A stretch of 64,000 nucleotides of DNA from Paracoccus sediminis (lineage in GTDB: Bacteria; Pseudomonadota; Alphaproteobacteria; Rhodobacterales; Rhodobacteraceae): contig NZ_FZNM01000001.1 in assembly GCF_900188295.1 (NCBI RefSeq), forward strand, positions 496,001-560,000, given 5' to 3'. The notes below the pieces were generated by a model, which saw only the letters and a program-made list of their open reading frames with translations, had not been told where the DNA came from and ran no database searches. Each line of letters opens with the position of its first letter. Within the stretch, counting starts at the first letter, position 1. The position numbers and the translations under genes were made by a program. Below, in pieces: positions 36,264 through 46,716 of this stretch.

Positions 36264-37924
36264 CCCGGCTGCTTGGCCAATGCGGCCTCGCGCATCTGGG
36301 TCAGGGTCTGGCGCGGGGTCAGCGCCTCGGGCGAGATGTCCAGGTCCAGCAGGGCGCCGGTCGTCGATTGCAGCGCCCGGTCGAAAGCGGCGGCGAAATC
36401 GGCGGTCGCGCCAACCCGTTCGGCGTGAAAGCCATAGGCCTTTGCCAAGGCCACGAAGTCGGGATTGACCATGGTGGTCCCCGATACGCGGGCGGGAAAA
36501 TGGCGTTCCTGATGGGCGCGGATCGTGCCGTAGATGCCGTTGTTCAAAACCAGCACGATGGGCTGGGCGCCCGCCTGCATCGCGGTCGCAAGCTCGGAAC
36601 AGGTCATCTGGAAATCGCCATCGCCCGCGAAGCAGACGACGGTGCGCGCGGGATTGGCGATCTTGGCGGCAATGGCGGCGGGCAGGCCGTAACCCATCGC
36701 CCCCGACTGAGGCGCCAGAAGGCGTGCGGCGGGGCCATAGGCCAGAAACTTGTCTGGCCAGACCGCGAAATTTCCGGCGCCATGGGTGATGACCGCATCC
36801 TCGGGCAGGCGGGTGCGCAGGTGGTCCATCACCGCCACCATGTCCACGGGCGAGGGTTGGGCCGGCGCCTGCATCGATGCGCGATACCCCGCGCGCGCCG
36901 CCTTGCGCCAATCGGCCCACTGACCGGCCGCGGGCCGCAGCGCCTGGGCAAAGGCGTTCGGTCCCGCCTGGATGCCCAGGCGAGGCTGATAGACCTTGCC
37001 GATTTCCCCGTCCGAGGCATGGACATGGATCAGCGCCTGTTCCGGCTGGGGCACCCGCAGCAGGGTATAGCCGTCGGTGGTCATTTCCCCGAACCGCACA
37101 TTGACGGCCAGCATCACGTCGCATTCCGCGATCAGGCGCCGGACATGGGTCGGCATGCCCACCCCCGCCTCGCCCGCATAGACGGGCGAGGTGTTGTCGA
37201 AGCGGTCCTGGAACCGGAAGGCGGCCAGCACGGGAATATCGGATGCCTCGGCAAACCGCTGCAACGCCGCCATGCCGTCCGGCGTCCAGGTGCAGCCGCC
37301 CGTCAGGATCAGCGGCCGCCGCGCCTTGCCCAGCATGGCAAGCGCGCGGTCCAGGGCCGCGGGCAGGGGGGCAGGCTCGGCGATTTCGGCCGGGCCGGTC
37401 AGGGGCGGGGCCTCGGTAGTGCCGGACAGCATATCCTCGGGCAGGGCGATCACCACGGGGCCGGGGCGCCCGGTGGTGGCGGTCTTCCAGGCACGGGCGA
37501 TGATTTCGGGAATCCGTTCCACCCGGTCGATTTCCACCGCCCATTTCGCCATGCTGCCGAAGACGGCGGGATAATCGATTTCCTGGAACGCCTCGCGCCC
37601 CTTCATGCCGGTCCCGACCTGCCCCACGAACACCAGCATCGGCGCGCTGTCCTGCATCGCGGTATGGATGCCGATGGCGGCGTTGGTGACGCCCGGCCCC
37701 CGCGTGACCATGCAGATGCCGGGCTGGCCCGTCAGCTTGCCCCAGGCGGCGGCCATGAAGGACGCGCCGCCTTCGTTGCGGCACAGCACGAAATCCAGCC
37801 GCCCCTGCGTGTCGTGCAGCGCGTCCAGAACGGCCAGATAGCTTTCGCCGGGTATACCAAAGGCCTTGGTCGCGCCAAGCGCCATCAGGCAATCCACCAG
37901 CAACCCGCCGCCATTCCGTGCCAT
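36260..37924 (-). CDS. Thiamine diphosphate-dependent enzyme (acetolactate synthase-like)
   Basis: A 554-residue ThDP enzyme with the three-domain layout of acetohydroxyacid synthase large subunits: the PYR domain with the cofactor-activating Glu (VLCRNEGGASFMAAAWGKLTG, near residue 50), a central FAD/NAD-like domain and the PP domain with GDGDFQMTCSELATAM and NNGIYG for Mg-ThDP. There is no small subunit gene beside it, so it may be another carboligase or decarboxylase (benzaldehyde lyase- or oxalyl-CoA-type) rather than IlvB. Substrate unknown. Confidence 0.85.
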   Translation of the reverse strand: MARNGGGLLVDCLMALGATKAFGIPGESYLAVLDALHDTQGRLDFVLCRNEGGASFMAAAWGKLTGQPGICMVTRGPGVTNAAIGIHTAMQDSAPMLVFVGQVGTGMKGREAFQEIDYPAVFGSMAKWAVEIDRVERIPEIIARAWKTATTGRPGPVVIALPEDMLSGTTEAPPLTGPAEIAEPAPLPAALDRALAMLGKARRPLILTGGCTWTPDGMAALQRFAEASDIPVLAAFRFQDRFDNTSPVYAGEAGVGMPTHVRRLIAECDVMLAVNVRFGEMTTDGYTLLRVPQPEQALIHVHASDGEIGKVYQPRLGIQAGPNAFAQALRPAAGQWADWRKAARAGYRASMQAPAQPSPVDMVAVMDHLRTRLPEDAVITHGAGNFAVWPDKFLAYGPAARLLAPQSGAMGYGLPAAIAAKIANPARTVVCFAGDGDFQMTCSELATAMQAGAQPIVLVLNNGIYGTIRAHQERHFPARVSGTTMVNPDFVALAKAYGFHAERVGATADFAAAFDRALQSTTGALLDLDISPEALTPRQTLTQMREAALAKQPG

Positions 37925-37955
37925 GTCGTTCCCCCGTTCATGTCAGGGGGCCAGC

Positions 37956-39311
37956 TTATCGCCCGGCCGGCACGGCTGCCAGTGTCAGGCGGACACACAG
38001 TCCGGGATCGGCGTTCGAAACGTCCATCCGCCCGTTGGCGGCATCCATGATGTCGCTGACGAGGGCCAAGCCGATTCCCTGGCCTTCGCCGCCTTCGTCC
38101 AGGCGCATCCCGCGTTGCGACAGCCGCGCCAGCGATTCTGCCGGTACGCCGGGACCGTCGTCGCGGATGGTCAGGATCACCCGGTCGGTTTGCGGGGCCA
38201 CGACGATGTCCACCCGGCTGGCGGCGTGCTGCATGGCGTTTTCCAGAAGGGCGCCAAGCGCCTCGGTCAGGTCGTCGGGGTCGATGCGGGCGCGGGGGGC
38301 GGGGCCGGGCGCCCGGATGTCCCAGACGATTCCGGCACCCCGAGGTGTCCGGCGCAGCACCCGGATCAGGCGAGCCACGATCGCGGCAGGGTCGGCCTGG
38401 GCCGTGTGGTGATCGGACTGGATCCGGGCGCGGGCCAGTTCCCGATCGACCAGCCGCCGCATCGCGGTGACGACGATCTCGACGCTGGCCGCGATGTCCG
38501 CCTGGCCCCGGTCCCGCAGGGTGTCCGCGTCGCCCAGCAGCGCCTGAAGGGGCGTCTTGAAACCGTGGGCCAGATCGCCCGCCCGGTGCCGCGCCCGCAA
38601 CAGTTCGGCATCGCGGGCATCCAGCAGCGTATCCATCTGCCGCGCCAAGGGCAGCATCTCGTCGGGCAGGTCGGTGCCGATGCGCGACCGCCGCCCGTGG
38701 GTCAGCGCCTGCACGCGAAACGCGACCTCGGCCAGGGGGGACAGGCCGACGCGGATTTGCAGCCAGGATCCGCCCACCAGCAAAAGGCCCAGAAAGGCCA
38801 GATAGGGGATCAGGTCGCCTAGAAAACCGCGCCGCGCGGCGGTCAGGGCCGCGCGGTCGGTGGCCATCAGGATGCGCAGGCGGCGCGTGTCCTGCCCGCG
38901 CCCCACCAGCAGGCTTTGTTCCACGGCCAGCAGCGGTTCGCCCTGCGGTCCCGGCAGGCCCAGCACCTCGGTTCGGCCGGGCGGCGGGGCGGGCCTGTCC
39001 ATCGGCAGGGTGTAATCCCACAGCGACCGCGACCGGCGGACCTCGCCGTCCAGGGCCACCTGCCAGTAATGGCCGGAAAAGGGTTGCTGATACAGCCTGT
39101 CCGCCGGCGGCGCGGGCAGGCGGGGCATCCCCTTTGCGTCGTATTCGACGATCCCGGCAAGGGTCAGGGCGCGGGCCTCCAGATCGCCCACCGCCACCCG
39201 TTCGACATGGCGTTCGAACAGCAGCGCCAGCCCAAGCGCGGCAAGGCCCAGCGTCGCCACGATGGCAAATGCGCCGATCACCAGCAGCCGCAGCCGCAAC
39301 GACCGGCGCAT
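37956..39311 (-). CDS. Sensor histidine kinase (PhoQ/EnvZ-like)
   Basis: A 451-residue kinase with two helices (residues about 9-32 and 168-188) bounding a periplasmic domain, a HAMP-like linker, an H-box LAHGFKTPLQALLGDAD with the phospho-accepting His249, and the ATPase boxes LLENAMQHA (N), IRDDGPGVP (G1) and GQGIGLAL (G2). The unusual Gly-Phe after the His differs from the common HE(L/I)RTP. It overlaps the response regulator gene by 1 nt (TGATG). Confidence 0.92.
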   Translation of the reverse strand: MRRSLRLRLLVIGAFAIVATLGLAALGLALLFERHVERVAVGDLEARALTLAGIVEYDAKGMPRLPAPPADRLYQQPFSGHYWQVALDGEVRRSRSLWDYTLPMDRPAPPPGRTEVLGLPGPQGEPLLAVEQSLLVGRGQDTRRLRILMATDRAALTAARRGFLGDLIPYLAFLGLLLVGGSWLQIRVGLSPLAEVAFRVQALTHGRRSRIGTDLPDEMLPLARQMDTLLDARDAELLRARHRAGDLAHGFKTPLQALLGDADTLRDRGQADIAASVEIVVTAMRRLVDRELARARIQSDHHTAQADPAAIVARLIRVLRRTPRGAGIVWDIRAPGPAPRARIDPDDLTEALGALLENAMQHAASRVDIVVAPQTDRVILTIRDDGPGVPAESLARLSQRGMRLDEGGEGQGIGLALVSDIMDAANGRMDVSNADPGLCVRLTLAAVPAGR

Positions 39312-39973
39312 CAGTCCTGCGGTCCCAGATCGTAACCGAAGCCGCGCCGGGTGCGGATCATCCCTGCGCCCACCTTGCGGCGCAGGCGGGCAATGACGGC
39401 TTCCAGCGCGTTGGCGTCGCGGGCGTCGTCGTCGCCGTACAGGTGTTCCAGCAGTTCGGACGGCGTCACCGTGCGGTCGCGGTGCAGCGTCAGATAGGCC
39501 AGCAGGCGGTATTCCAGCGGCGTGACCGGCACCGGAACGCCTGAAACGGCGACCGACATCCGGTTCAGGTCCACCGCCATCTGCCCGACCTGCTGGACCG
39601 ACGCGCCGCGCCCGCCCGACCGGCGCACAAGCGCGCGGGCGCGGGCGATCAGTTCCTCCATCCGAAAGGGCTTGGGCAGATAGTCGTCGGCGCCCGCGTC
39701 GATCCCCTCGACCCGTTCGGTCCAGGCGCCGCGCGCCGTCAGGACCAGCACCGGGCTGTCGCAGCCCTCGGACCGCCAGCGTTTCAGGATGGTCAGGCCG
39801 TCCAGGCGGGGCAGGCCCAGATCCAGCACGATCAGGTCATAACGTTCGGTGCCGCCGCGAAACCACGCTGTTTCCCCGTCCGCGACCATTTCCACCCGGA
39901 ACCCCGCCGAGGCCAGGGCCTGCACCAGATCGGCCGCAATGCGGCGATCATCCTCGACCACAAGGGCGCGCAT
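39311..39973 (-). CDS. OmpR/PhoB-family response regulator
   Basis: A 220-residue regulator with receiver domain (phospho-acceptor Asp51 in VLDLGLPRLDG, acidic pair D8-D9, Lys101) and a C-terminal winged helix (TPLEYRLLAYLTLHRDRTVT, DANALEAVIARLRRKVG, RGFGYDL). The ATG at 39973 overlaps the PepSY gene stop (TGATG). By position it is expected to bind the CTGACA direct repeats between this operon and the RTX gene. Confidence 0.94.
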   Translation of the reverse strand: MRALVVEDDRRIAADLVQALASAGFRVEMVADGETAWFRGGTERYDLIVLDLGLPRLDGLTILKRWRSEGCDSPVLVLTARGAWTERVEGIDAGADDYLPKPFRMEELIARARALVRRSGGRGASVQQVGQMAVDLNRMSVAVSGVPVPVTPLEYRLLAYLTLHRDRTVTPSELLEHLYGDDDARDANALEAVIARLRRKVGAGMIRTRRGFGYDLGPQD

Positions 39974-40281
39974 CAATCGTCCGTTTCGTCTTCAATGCCA
40001 AGGATCGCCCCGGTGGCCGCGTCCATGTCCACCTCGATCAGGCGGCCCTGGGCGGTAATCAGTTCGACCTCATAAACGCGCAGGCCGCGGCTGTATTCAA
40101 GCTCGACCTCGACGACCTGGCCGGGATGCTCTCCCTCCAGGCGTCGCAGGATGTCCGCCAGAGGCAGGATCTCGCCCCGTTCGACGGCACCCTGGGCCAG
40201 TTCGAAGTCGGGCATGGCGCCCGGCTGCCCGCCGGCGGGAAGGGGAAGGATCAAGGCGGCGATGGCGAACAGATGTTTCAT
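39973..40281 (-). CDS. PepSY-domain periplasmic protein
   Basis: A 102-residue protein with a signal peptide (MKHLFAIAALILPLPAGG) and one PepSY domain: LADILRRLEGEHPGQVVEVELE, LRVYEVELITAQGRLIEVDMDA and the acidic end ILGIEDETDD. Small PepSY proteins often precede two-component genes and are thought to modulate the kinase or a protease in the periplasm. First gene of the PepSY-RR-HK operon; an upstream ATG at 40338 has no signal peptide logic and lies among the CTGACA repeats. Confidence 0.88.
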   Translation of the reverse strand: MKHLFAIAALILPLPAGGQPGAMPDFELAQGAVERGEILPLADILRRLEGEHPGQVVEVELEYSRGLRVYEVELITAQGRLIEVDMDAATGAILGIEDETDD

Positions 40282-40306
40282 GGCGATGGTCCGTATCGAA
40301 GATGGG

Positions 40307-40370
40307 CTGACATTCCGCTGACAGATCCGTCCTGACATTCGCCTGACACGCCGCGTCAGAGATCTGTCAG
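40307..40370. promoter_or_regulatory. Tandem CTGACA direct repeats (probable response-regulator boxes)
   Basis: Four copies of CTGACA begin at 40307, 40318, 40332 and 40343, that is two pairs with 11-bp spacing, with equivalent elements of the pairs 25 bp apart. An inverted copy (TGTCAG) is at 40365-40370. Direct repeats at 11 bp are the usual form of PhoP/OmpR-family sites. The cluster sits between the divergent PepSY-RR-HK operon and the RTX gene. Confidence 0.65.
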
Positions 40371-40449
40371 CGTGCCTGGGTTAGATCGATTCGCACCGAA
40401 ACCCAGGCGGTCCCCGTCGGGCCGCACCTCAACGACGAAGGAAAGTCAC

Positions 40450-41031
40450 ATGGCACGCAAGATCGGCACGAACGGCGCGGACAGCATCGGGGGCACCTCG
40501 CTGTCCGATTGGCTGGCGGGGCTGCGCGGCAATGATGTCATCAACGGCTATCGCGGCAATGATGACATTTACGGCGGCGACGGCAACGACCGGCTGTACG
40601 GCGGCGACGGCAATGACGAAATCGAGGGCGGCGCCGGGGACGACCGGCTGTGGGGCCAGCAGGGTCACGACGAACTGGACGGCGATGGCGGCGACGACAG
40701 CATTTCGGCGGGCGGCGGCAACGATGACCTGGACGGCGGCAGCGGCAACGACGTGATGCATGCCGGCAGCGGCAACGACATCCTGACGGGCGGCTCCGGG
40801 GCGGACGAATTCGAATTCGAACGCGGCGACGGGCGCGACACCCTGGCCGATTTCCAGAACGGTCTGGACCGCATCGATCTGGACGATTTCAGCGCGGCGC
40901 AGGTGGCCCAGATCATCGGCGCGGCCCGCCAGCAGGGCGGCGACCTGGTGCTGACCCTGGACAGCGCCACGTCGATCACCCTCGAGGATATGCAGCGCGC
41001 CCAGCTGGATCTGAGCGACTTTTCCTTCTGA
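40450..41031 (+). CDS. Small RTX (hemolysin-type calcium-binding repeat) protein
   Basis: A 193-residue acidic protein. From about residue 27 to 118 it consists of ten nonapeptide repeats of the GGxGNDxLx type, which form a calcium-loaded beta-roll. The C-terminal 75 residues end in LDLSDFSF, an uncleaved type I secretion signal in style. There is no effector domain, so it may be a calcium-dependent adhesin or surface protein. The start at 40450 gives MARKIGTNGADSIGG; an in-frame ATG at 40372 would add 26 unrelated residues. No type I exporter genes are in the window. A strong terminator follows. Confidence 0.9.
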   Translation: MARKIGTNGADSIGGTSLSDWLAGLRGNDVINGYRGNDDIYGGDGNDRLYGGDGNDEIEGGAGDDRLWGQQGHDELDGDGGDDSISAGGGNDDLDGGSGNDVMHAGSGNDILTGGSGADEFEFERGDGRDTLADFQNGLDRIDLDDFSAAQVAQIIGAARQQGGDLVLTLDSATSITLEDMQRAQLDLSDFSF

Positions 41032-41058
41032 TCCGCCGATTCGCGTCGGAAGAACGGC

Positions 41059-41087
41059 GGCGGCACCCTGCAAGGTGCCGCCTTTTT
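41059..41087 (+). terminator. Rho-independent terminator after the RTX gene
   Basis: A perfect 9-bp stem GGCGGCACC/GGTGCCGCC with loop CTGCAA is followed by TTTTT. Confidence 0.92.
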
Positions 41088-41192
41088 CACGCAGCGTTGC
41101 GGATTGTGCAAGACAATGGCCTTGGCCAGCTTGAAGCGACAGGGTTCCCCGCCTAGGTTCCGGCGACACTTTTCTGGATTCTGCGGTGCGAC

Positions 41193-44159
41193 ATGACGAC
41201 TGAGGTGCTTTCCCGTGCGTGGCCGACCGGCAACAGCGTCTGCGGTGAGCTTGTGCGCCGGTTCGACTGGTCGCGGACCTCTCTGGGACCGATCGACCAA
41301 TGGCCGCAGAATCTGCGCATCAAGGTCAATTCGCTGGTCAATTCGCCAATCCCCCAAGTCCTGATGTGGGGCCGCGATCATGTGATGATCTACAACGACA
41401 GCTATGTCGAGATCGCCGGAAACTATCACCCCAAGGCGCTGGGCGGAAAGGTGCCCGACATCTGGCCCGAGATCTGGGATTTCAACAGCACGATCCTGGA
41501 ACGCGGCCTGGAGGGAGAGGTCCAGGCGTTCCGCGAACAGACGATGGTTCTCAACCGCAGCGGCGCGCCCGAAACCGTCGTCTTCGACCTGTTCTATACC
41601 CCGATCTACAATGACGACGGGACGGGGGTCGATGGCGTCCTGTGCACGGTCCTGGAAATCACCAAGACGGTGCGCGCCCGCGAGGCCCTGGCCGAAAGCC
41701 AGGCCGAACTGTATCATCTTGCCGATGCCCTGCCGATCCTTGTCGGCTTCATGGACAAGTCGCTGACCTTCCGGTTCGCCAACCAGTGCTATCTGGACAT
41801 GCTGGGCGTTACCCGCGAACAGGTCATTGGCAGCCAGATCACCGATGTTCTGGGCGCCGAACAGGCGGCCGTGATCGAGGACATGCTGCACCACGCCCTG
41901 TCGGGCGAAACGGTCAATGTCGATGCCACCGTCCGCCTGCCCGGCAAAGGCCCCAGGGCGTTCGAGATGCGCTGCCTGCCCCGCAAGACGCGCGACGACC
42001 GGATCGACGGCGTCTATATGATCCTGATCGACATCGAGGATCGCAAGCAGACCGAAATCCGCCTGCGCAACAGCAACGACCGCTTCAGTGCGGCTGTGGA
42101 CGCCATTCACAGCGTGCTGTGGACCAATTCGGCCGATGGGCGGATGGTCGGCGAACAGCGCGGCTGGGCGGCGCTGACGGGACAGGGCCAGGACGAATAT
42201 CAGGATTACGGCTGGGCCGATGCCGTCCATCCCGACGACCGCGCGGGCACGATCGATGCTTGGCACAAGGCCGTGCAGGCGCGGGCCACCTTTGAATGGG
42301 AACATCGGGTTCGCGGCACCGACGGGGACTATCGCATCTTTGCCATCCGCGCCGTGCCCACCCTGGGTGCGGCGGGCGAGATCGTGGAATGGGTCGGCGT
42401 CCATACCGACATCACCGAACAGCGCATGAACGAAGCGCAACTGCTGGCCCAGGCCGAGGATTTGCAGCGCCAGGTTGCCCACCGCGAACGCGCCGAGGAC
42501 CAGTTGCGGCGCTTGAACGAAAACCTGGAAGCCCGCGTCGCGGACGAAATCGACCGCCACCGCAGGACCGAACAGGCCTTGCACCGTTCCCAAAAGATGG
42601 AATCCATGGGCCAGCTGACCGGCGGCGTGGCGCATGATTTCAACAACCTGCTGCAAGTGATCGCCGGAAATCTTCAGATGCTGGCAAAGGATGTCGAGGC
42701 CGATCCCAAGGCGGGCCAGCGGGTCGAGAACGCCCTGTCCGCCGTGACGCGCGGGGCCAAGCTTGCCAGCCAGCTTCTGGCGTTCGGGCGCCGCCAGCCG
42801 CTGGAGCCCAGGGTGATCCAGCCCTGCCGTCTGGTCGGAGAGATGGACGAATTGCTGCGCCGGTCGCTGGGCGAGACGATCGAGGTGCAGGTGATCGTGC
42901 CCGAAAACCTGTGGAACATCTGCGTGGACCGGGCACAATTGGAAAGCGCGTTGCTGAACCTGGCGATCAACGCCCGCGACGCCATGGACGGTCCCGGCCG
43001 CCTGACCATCGAGATGGCCAACACCCAGCTGGACGAGGTTTACGCGCGGGTGGCGGGCGATGTGTCGGCAGGTGATTATGTCATGCTGGCCGTGACCGAT
43101 ACCGGCTGCGGCATGACCCCGGACGTGCTGGACCGCATCTTCGATCCGTTCTTTTCCACCAAGCCCGAAGGCCGGGGGACCGGCCTTGGCATGTCGATGG
43201 TCTATGGCTTCGTCAAGCAATCGGGCGGGCATGTGTCGGTGTACAGCGAGCCGGGCGATGGCACGACGGTGCGCATCTATCTGCCGCGTTCGGAAAGCGA
43301 GGAGGAAGCCGACATCCCGCTGTTCGACGGCCCGGTCGTGGGCGGCACCGAAACCGTCCTGGTCGTCGAGGACGACGAGGCCGTTCGGGCCACCGTGGTC
43401 GATCTGCTGGGATCGCTGGGATACACGGTGCTGACCGCGCGCGATGCGCAGGCGGGGCTGGCGGTGGTGGAAAGCGGATTGCACATCGACGTGCTGTTCA
43501 CCGACGTGGTGATGCCCGGCACGCTGTCCAGCCGCGAAATGGCGCGCCGCGCGCAAGAGGTCATTCCGGGGCTGGGGGTGCTGTTCACCTCGGGCTATAC
43601 CGAAAATTCCATCGTTCATGGCGGCAAGCTGGATCCGGGGGTCGAGCTGTTGTCGAAACCCTATCCGCGCGAAGCCCTGGCCCGGCGGCTGCGCCATGTC
43701 ATCGCCAATGCCCAGCAGATCCGGCAGGCGGCCGGGGCCGGACATGCGCCCCAGCCGGCGGCGCCCCGGCCCGCGCCCGCGGCGGCGGTGCCCGCGACGG
43801 ATCGCGGCCTGTCCATCCTTCTGGTCGAGGACAACGGTCTGATCCGCGCCGATACCGCCATCATGCTGGAGGAGATGGGTCACGCCGTGACCCAGGCGGG
43901 AAAGGCCGCCCCGGCCCTTGCCTGCCTCGAGGACAAGACCTTTGATCTGCTGCTGACCGATCTGGGCCTGCCGGACATGAACGGCAACGATCTGGCGCAG
44001 CGCGCCGTGGCGATCCAGCCGGGGCTGGCGGTCGTCTATGCCACCGGCGACAGCCAGTTGCCCGCGAACTGCCCCGCGCAGACCGTCCTGTTGTGCAAGC
44101 CCTATGGCGAAGACCAGTTGCGCGGCGTCGTCAACGAAGCCCTGGGCCGGATTGCCTGA
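41193..44159 (+). CDS. Hybrid sensor histidine kinase with PAS domains and two receivers
   Basis: A 988-residue soluble hybrid kinase without membrane helices. In order: an N-terminal PAS-like segment (residues about 45-160, VLMWGRDHVMIYNDSYVEI), a second PAS (about 175-285), a third PAS/PAC (about 300-410), a coiled-coil linker (410-465), the H-box MGQLTGGVAHDFNNLLQVI with His481, the ATPase domain with VTDTGCGMTPDVLDRIFDPF and GTGLGMSMVYG, a receiver with Asp771 (LFTDVVMPG), a Pro/Ala-rich linker and a second receiver with Asp923 (LLTDLGLPDMNG). Architecture matches cytoplasmic hybrid kinases that feed phosphorelays. The signal is unknown; its partner is not adjacent. Confidence 0.92.
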   Translation: MTTEVLSRAWPTGNSVCGELVRRFDWSRTSLGPIDQWPQNLRIKVNSLVNSPIPQVLMWGRDHVMIYNDSYVEIAGNYHPKALGGKVPDIWPEIWDFNSTILERGLEGEVQAFREQTMVLNRSGAPETVVFDLFYTPIYNDDGTGVDGVLCTVLEITKTVRAREALAESQAELYHLADALPILVGFMDKSLTFRFANQCYLDMLGVTREQVIGSQITDVLGAEQAAVIEDMLHHALSGETVNVDATVRLPGKGPRAFEMRCLPRKTRDDRIDGVYMILIDIEDRKQTEIRLRNSNDRFSAAVDAIHSVLWTNSADGRMVGEQRGWAALTGQGQDEYQDYGWADAVHPDDRAGTIDAWHKAVQARATFEWEHRVRGTDGDYRIFAIRAVPTLGAAGEIVEWVGVHTDITEQRMNEAQLLAQAEDLQRQVAHRERAEDQLRRLNENLEARVADEIDRHRRTEQALHRSQKMESMGQLTGGVAHDFNNLLQVIAGNLQMLAKDVEADPKAGQRVENALSAVTRGAKLASQLLAFGRRQPLEPRVIQPCRLVGEMDELLRRSLGETIEVQVIVPENLWNICVDRAQLESALLNLAINARDAMDGPGRLTIEMANTQLDEVYARVAGDVSAGDYVMLAVTDTGCGMTPDVLDRIFDPFFSTKPEGRGTGLGMSMVYGFVKQSGGHVSVYSEPGDGTTVRIYLPRSESEEEADIPLFDGPVVGGTETVLVVEDDEAVRATVVDLLGSLGYTVLTARDAQAGLAVVESGLHIDVLFTDVVMPGTLSSREMARRAQEVIPGLGVLFTSGYTENSIVHGGKLDPGVELLSKPYPREALARRLRHVIANAQQIRQAAGAGHAPQPAAPRPAPAAAVPATDRGLSILLVEDNGLIRADTAIMLEEMGHAVTQAGKAAPALACLEDKTFDLLLTDLGLPDMNGNDLAQRAVAIQPGLAVVYATGDSQLPANCPAQTVLLCKPYGEDQLRGVVNEALGRIA

Positions 44160-44204
44160 GCCAAGCCCCTTGGCGGAACCAGTATCGCATGTTATCTAGG
44201 GGAT

Positions 44205-44329
44205 GTTCTCAGGGCGGGGTGCAATTCCCCACCGGCGGTCACAGCCCGCGAGCGCCCGTCGGCAACGATGGGGTCAGCAGATCCGGTGAAACTCCGGGGC
44301 CGACAGTTACAGTCTGGATGAAAGAGAAC
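44205..44329 (+). promoter_or_regulatory. FMN riboswitch (RFN element)
   Basis: The six-helix junction core is evident: closing stem GTTCTC/GAGAAC, then AGGGCGGGGTGCAATTCCCC, ACCGGCGGT, the AGCCCGCGAGCGCC segment, GGTCAGCAGATCCGGTGAAA and CCGACAGTTACAGTCTGGATG. The conserved bases that contact FMN are all in place. It precedes ribH by about 80 nt of expression platform, so high FMN should turn lumazine synthase off. Confidence 0.97.
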
Positions 44330-44409
44330 CGTGGCCGCGTCCTGTCCAAAGGGGCGGTCATGGCTCGTGTCCTGGGACCGTACGCACGCTAACGTAAGGT
44401 TCCTGAAAG

Positions 44410-44883
44410 ATGACCCACAAGACCCCCCGTATCGCTTTCATCAAGGCCCGCTGGCATTCCGACGTGGTTGATCGCGCCCATGACGGTTTTCTGGCCGAAC
44501 AGCAGCGCCTGATGCCCGGCGCCGAAGTGGTGGCCTATGACGTGCCCGGCGCGTTCGAGATGCCGTTGCTGGCCAAGAAACTGGCCCAGACCGGCACATA
44601 CGACGCCGTGGTCGCCGCCGCCCTGGTCGTCGATGGCGGCATCTATCGCCATGATTTCGTGGCCGCAGCGGTCGTGACCGGCCTGATGACCGCCGGCCTG
44701 GAAACCGGCGTCCCGTGTTTCTCGGTGTCGCTGACGCCGCACAATTACCAGGAAACCGACCTGCTGACCGGCTTTTTCCGCGATCATTTTGTCAAGAAGG
44801 GCGCCGAGGCCGCGAACGCCGTCCACCAGATTCTGGAACTGGACGCGCGTATCGCCGCCGAGGGGCGCGCGAACGTCGCCTGA
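44410..44883 (+). CDS. ribH: 6,7-dimethyl-8-ribityllumazine synthase, RibH2 type
   Basis: A 157-residue lumazine synthase. IAFIKARWHSDVVDRAHDGF is characteristic of the decameric RibH2 form found in Rhizobiales and Rhodobacterales, rather than the icosahedral RibH1 form. The FEMPLLAKKLA helix and the catalytic-loop region GGIYRHDFVAAAVV are present. It makes the penultimate intermediate of riboflavin synthesis. A lone gene under an FMN riboswitch; other rib genes are not in the window, and it is followed by the convergent glmS gene. Confidence 0.94.
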   Translation: MTHKTPRIAFIKARWHSDVVDRAHDGFLAEQQRLMPGAEVVAYDVPGAFEMPLLAKKLAQTGTYDAVVAAALVVDGGIYRHDFVAAAVVTGLMTAGLETGVPCFSVSLTPHNYQETDLLTGFFRDHFVKKGAEAANAVHQILELDARIAAEGRANVA

Positions 44884-44898
44884 CGCCGCGCGCCGTCC

Positions 44899-46715
<1,817 letters not shown>

Positions 46716-46716
<1 letters not shown>

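Noticed and set aside
40665..43883. Very long open frame on the minus strand opposite the hybrid kinase
   Set aside because: It mirrors codon bias of the real gene on the plus strand and lacks family motifs, a start signal and coherent domains.
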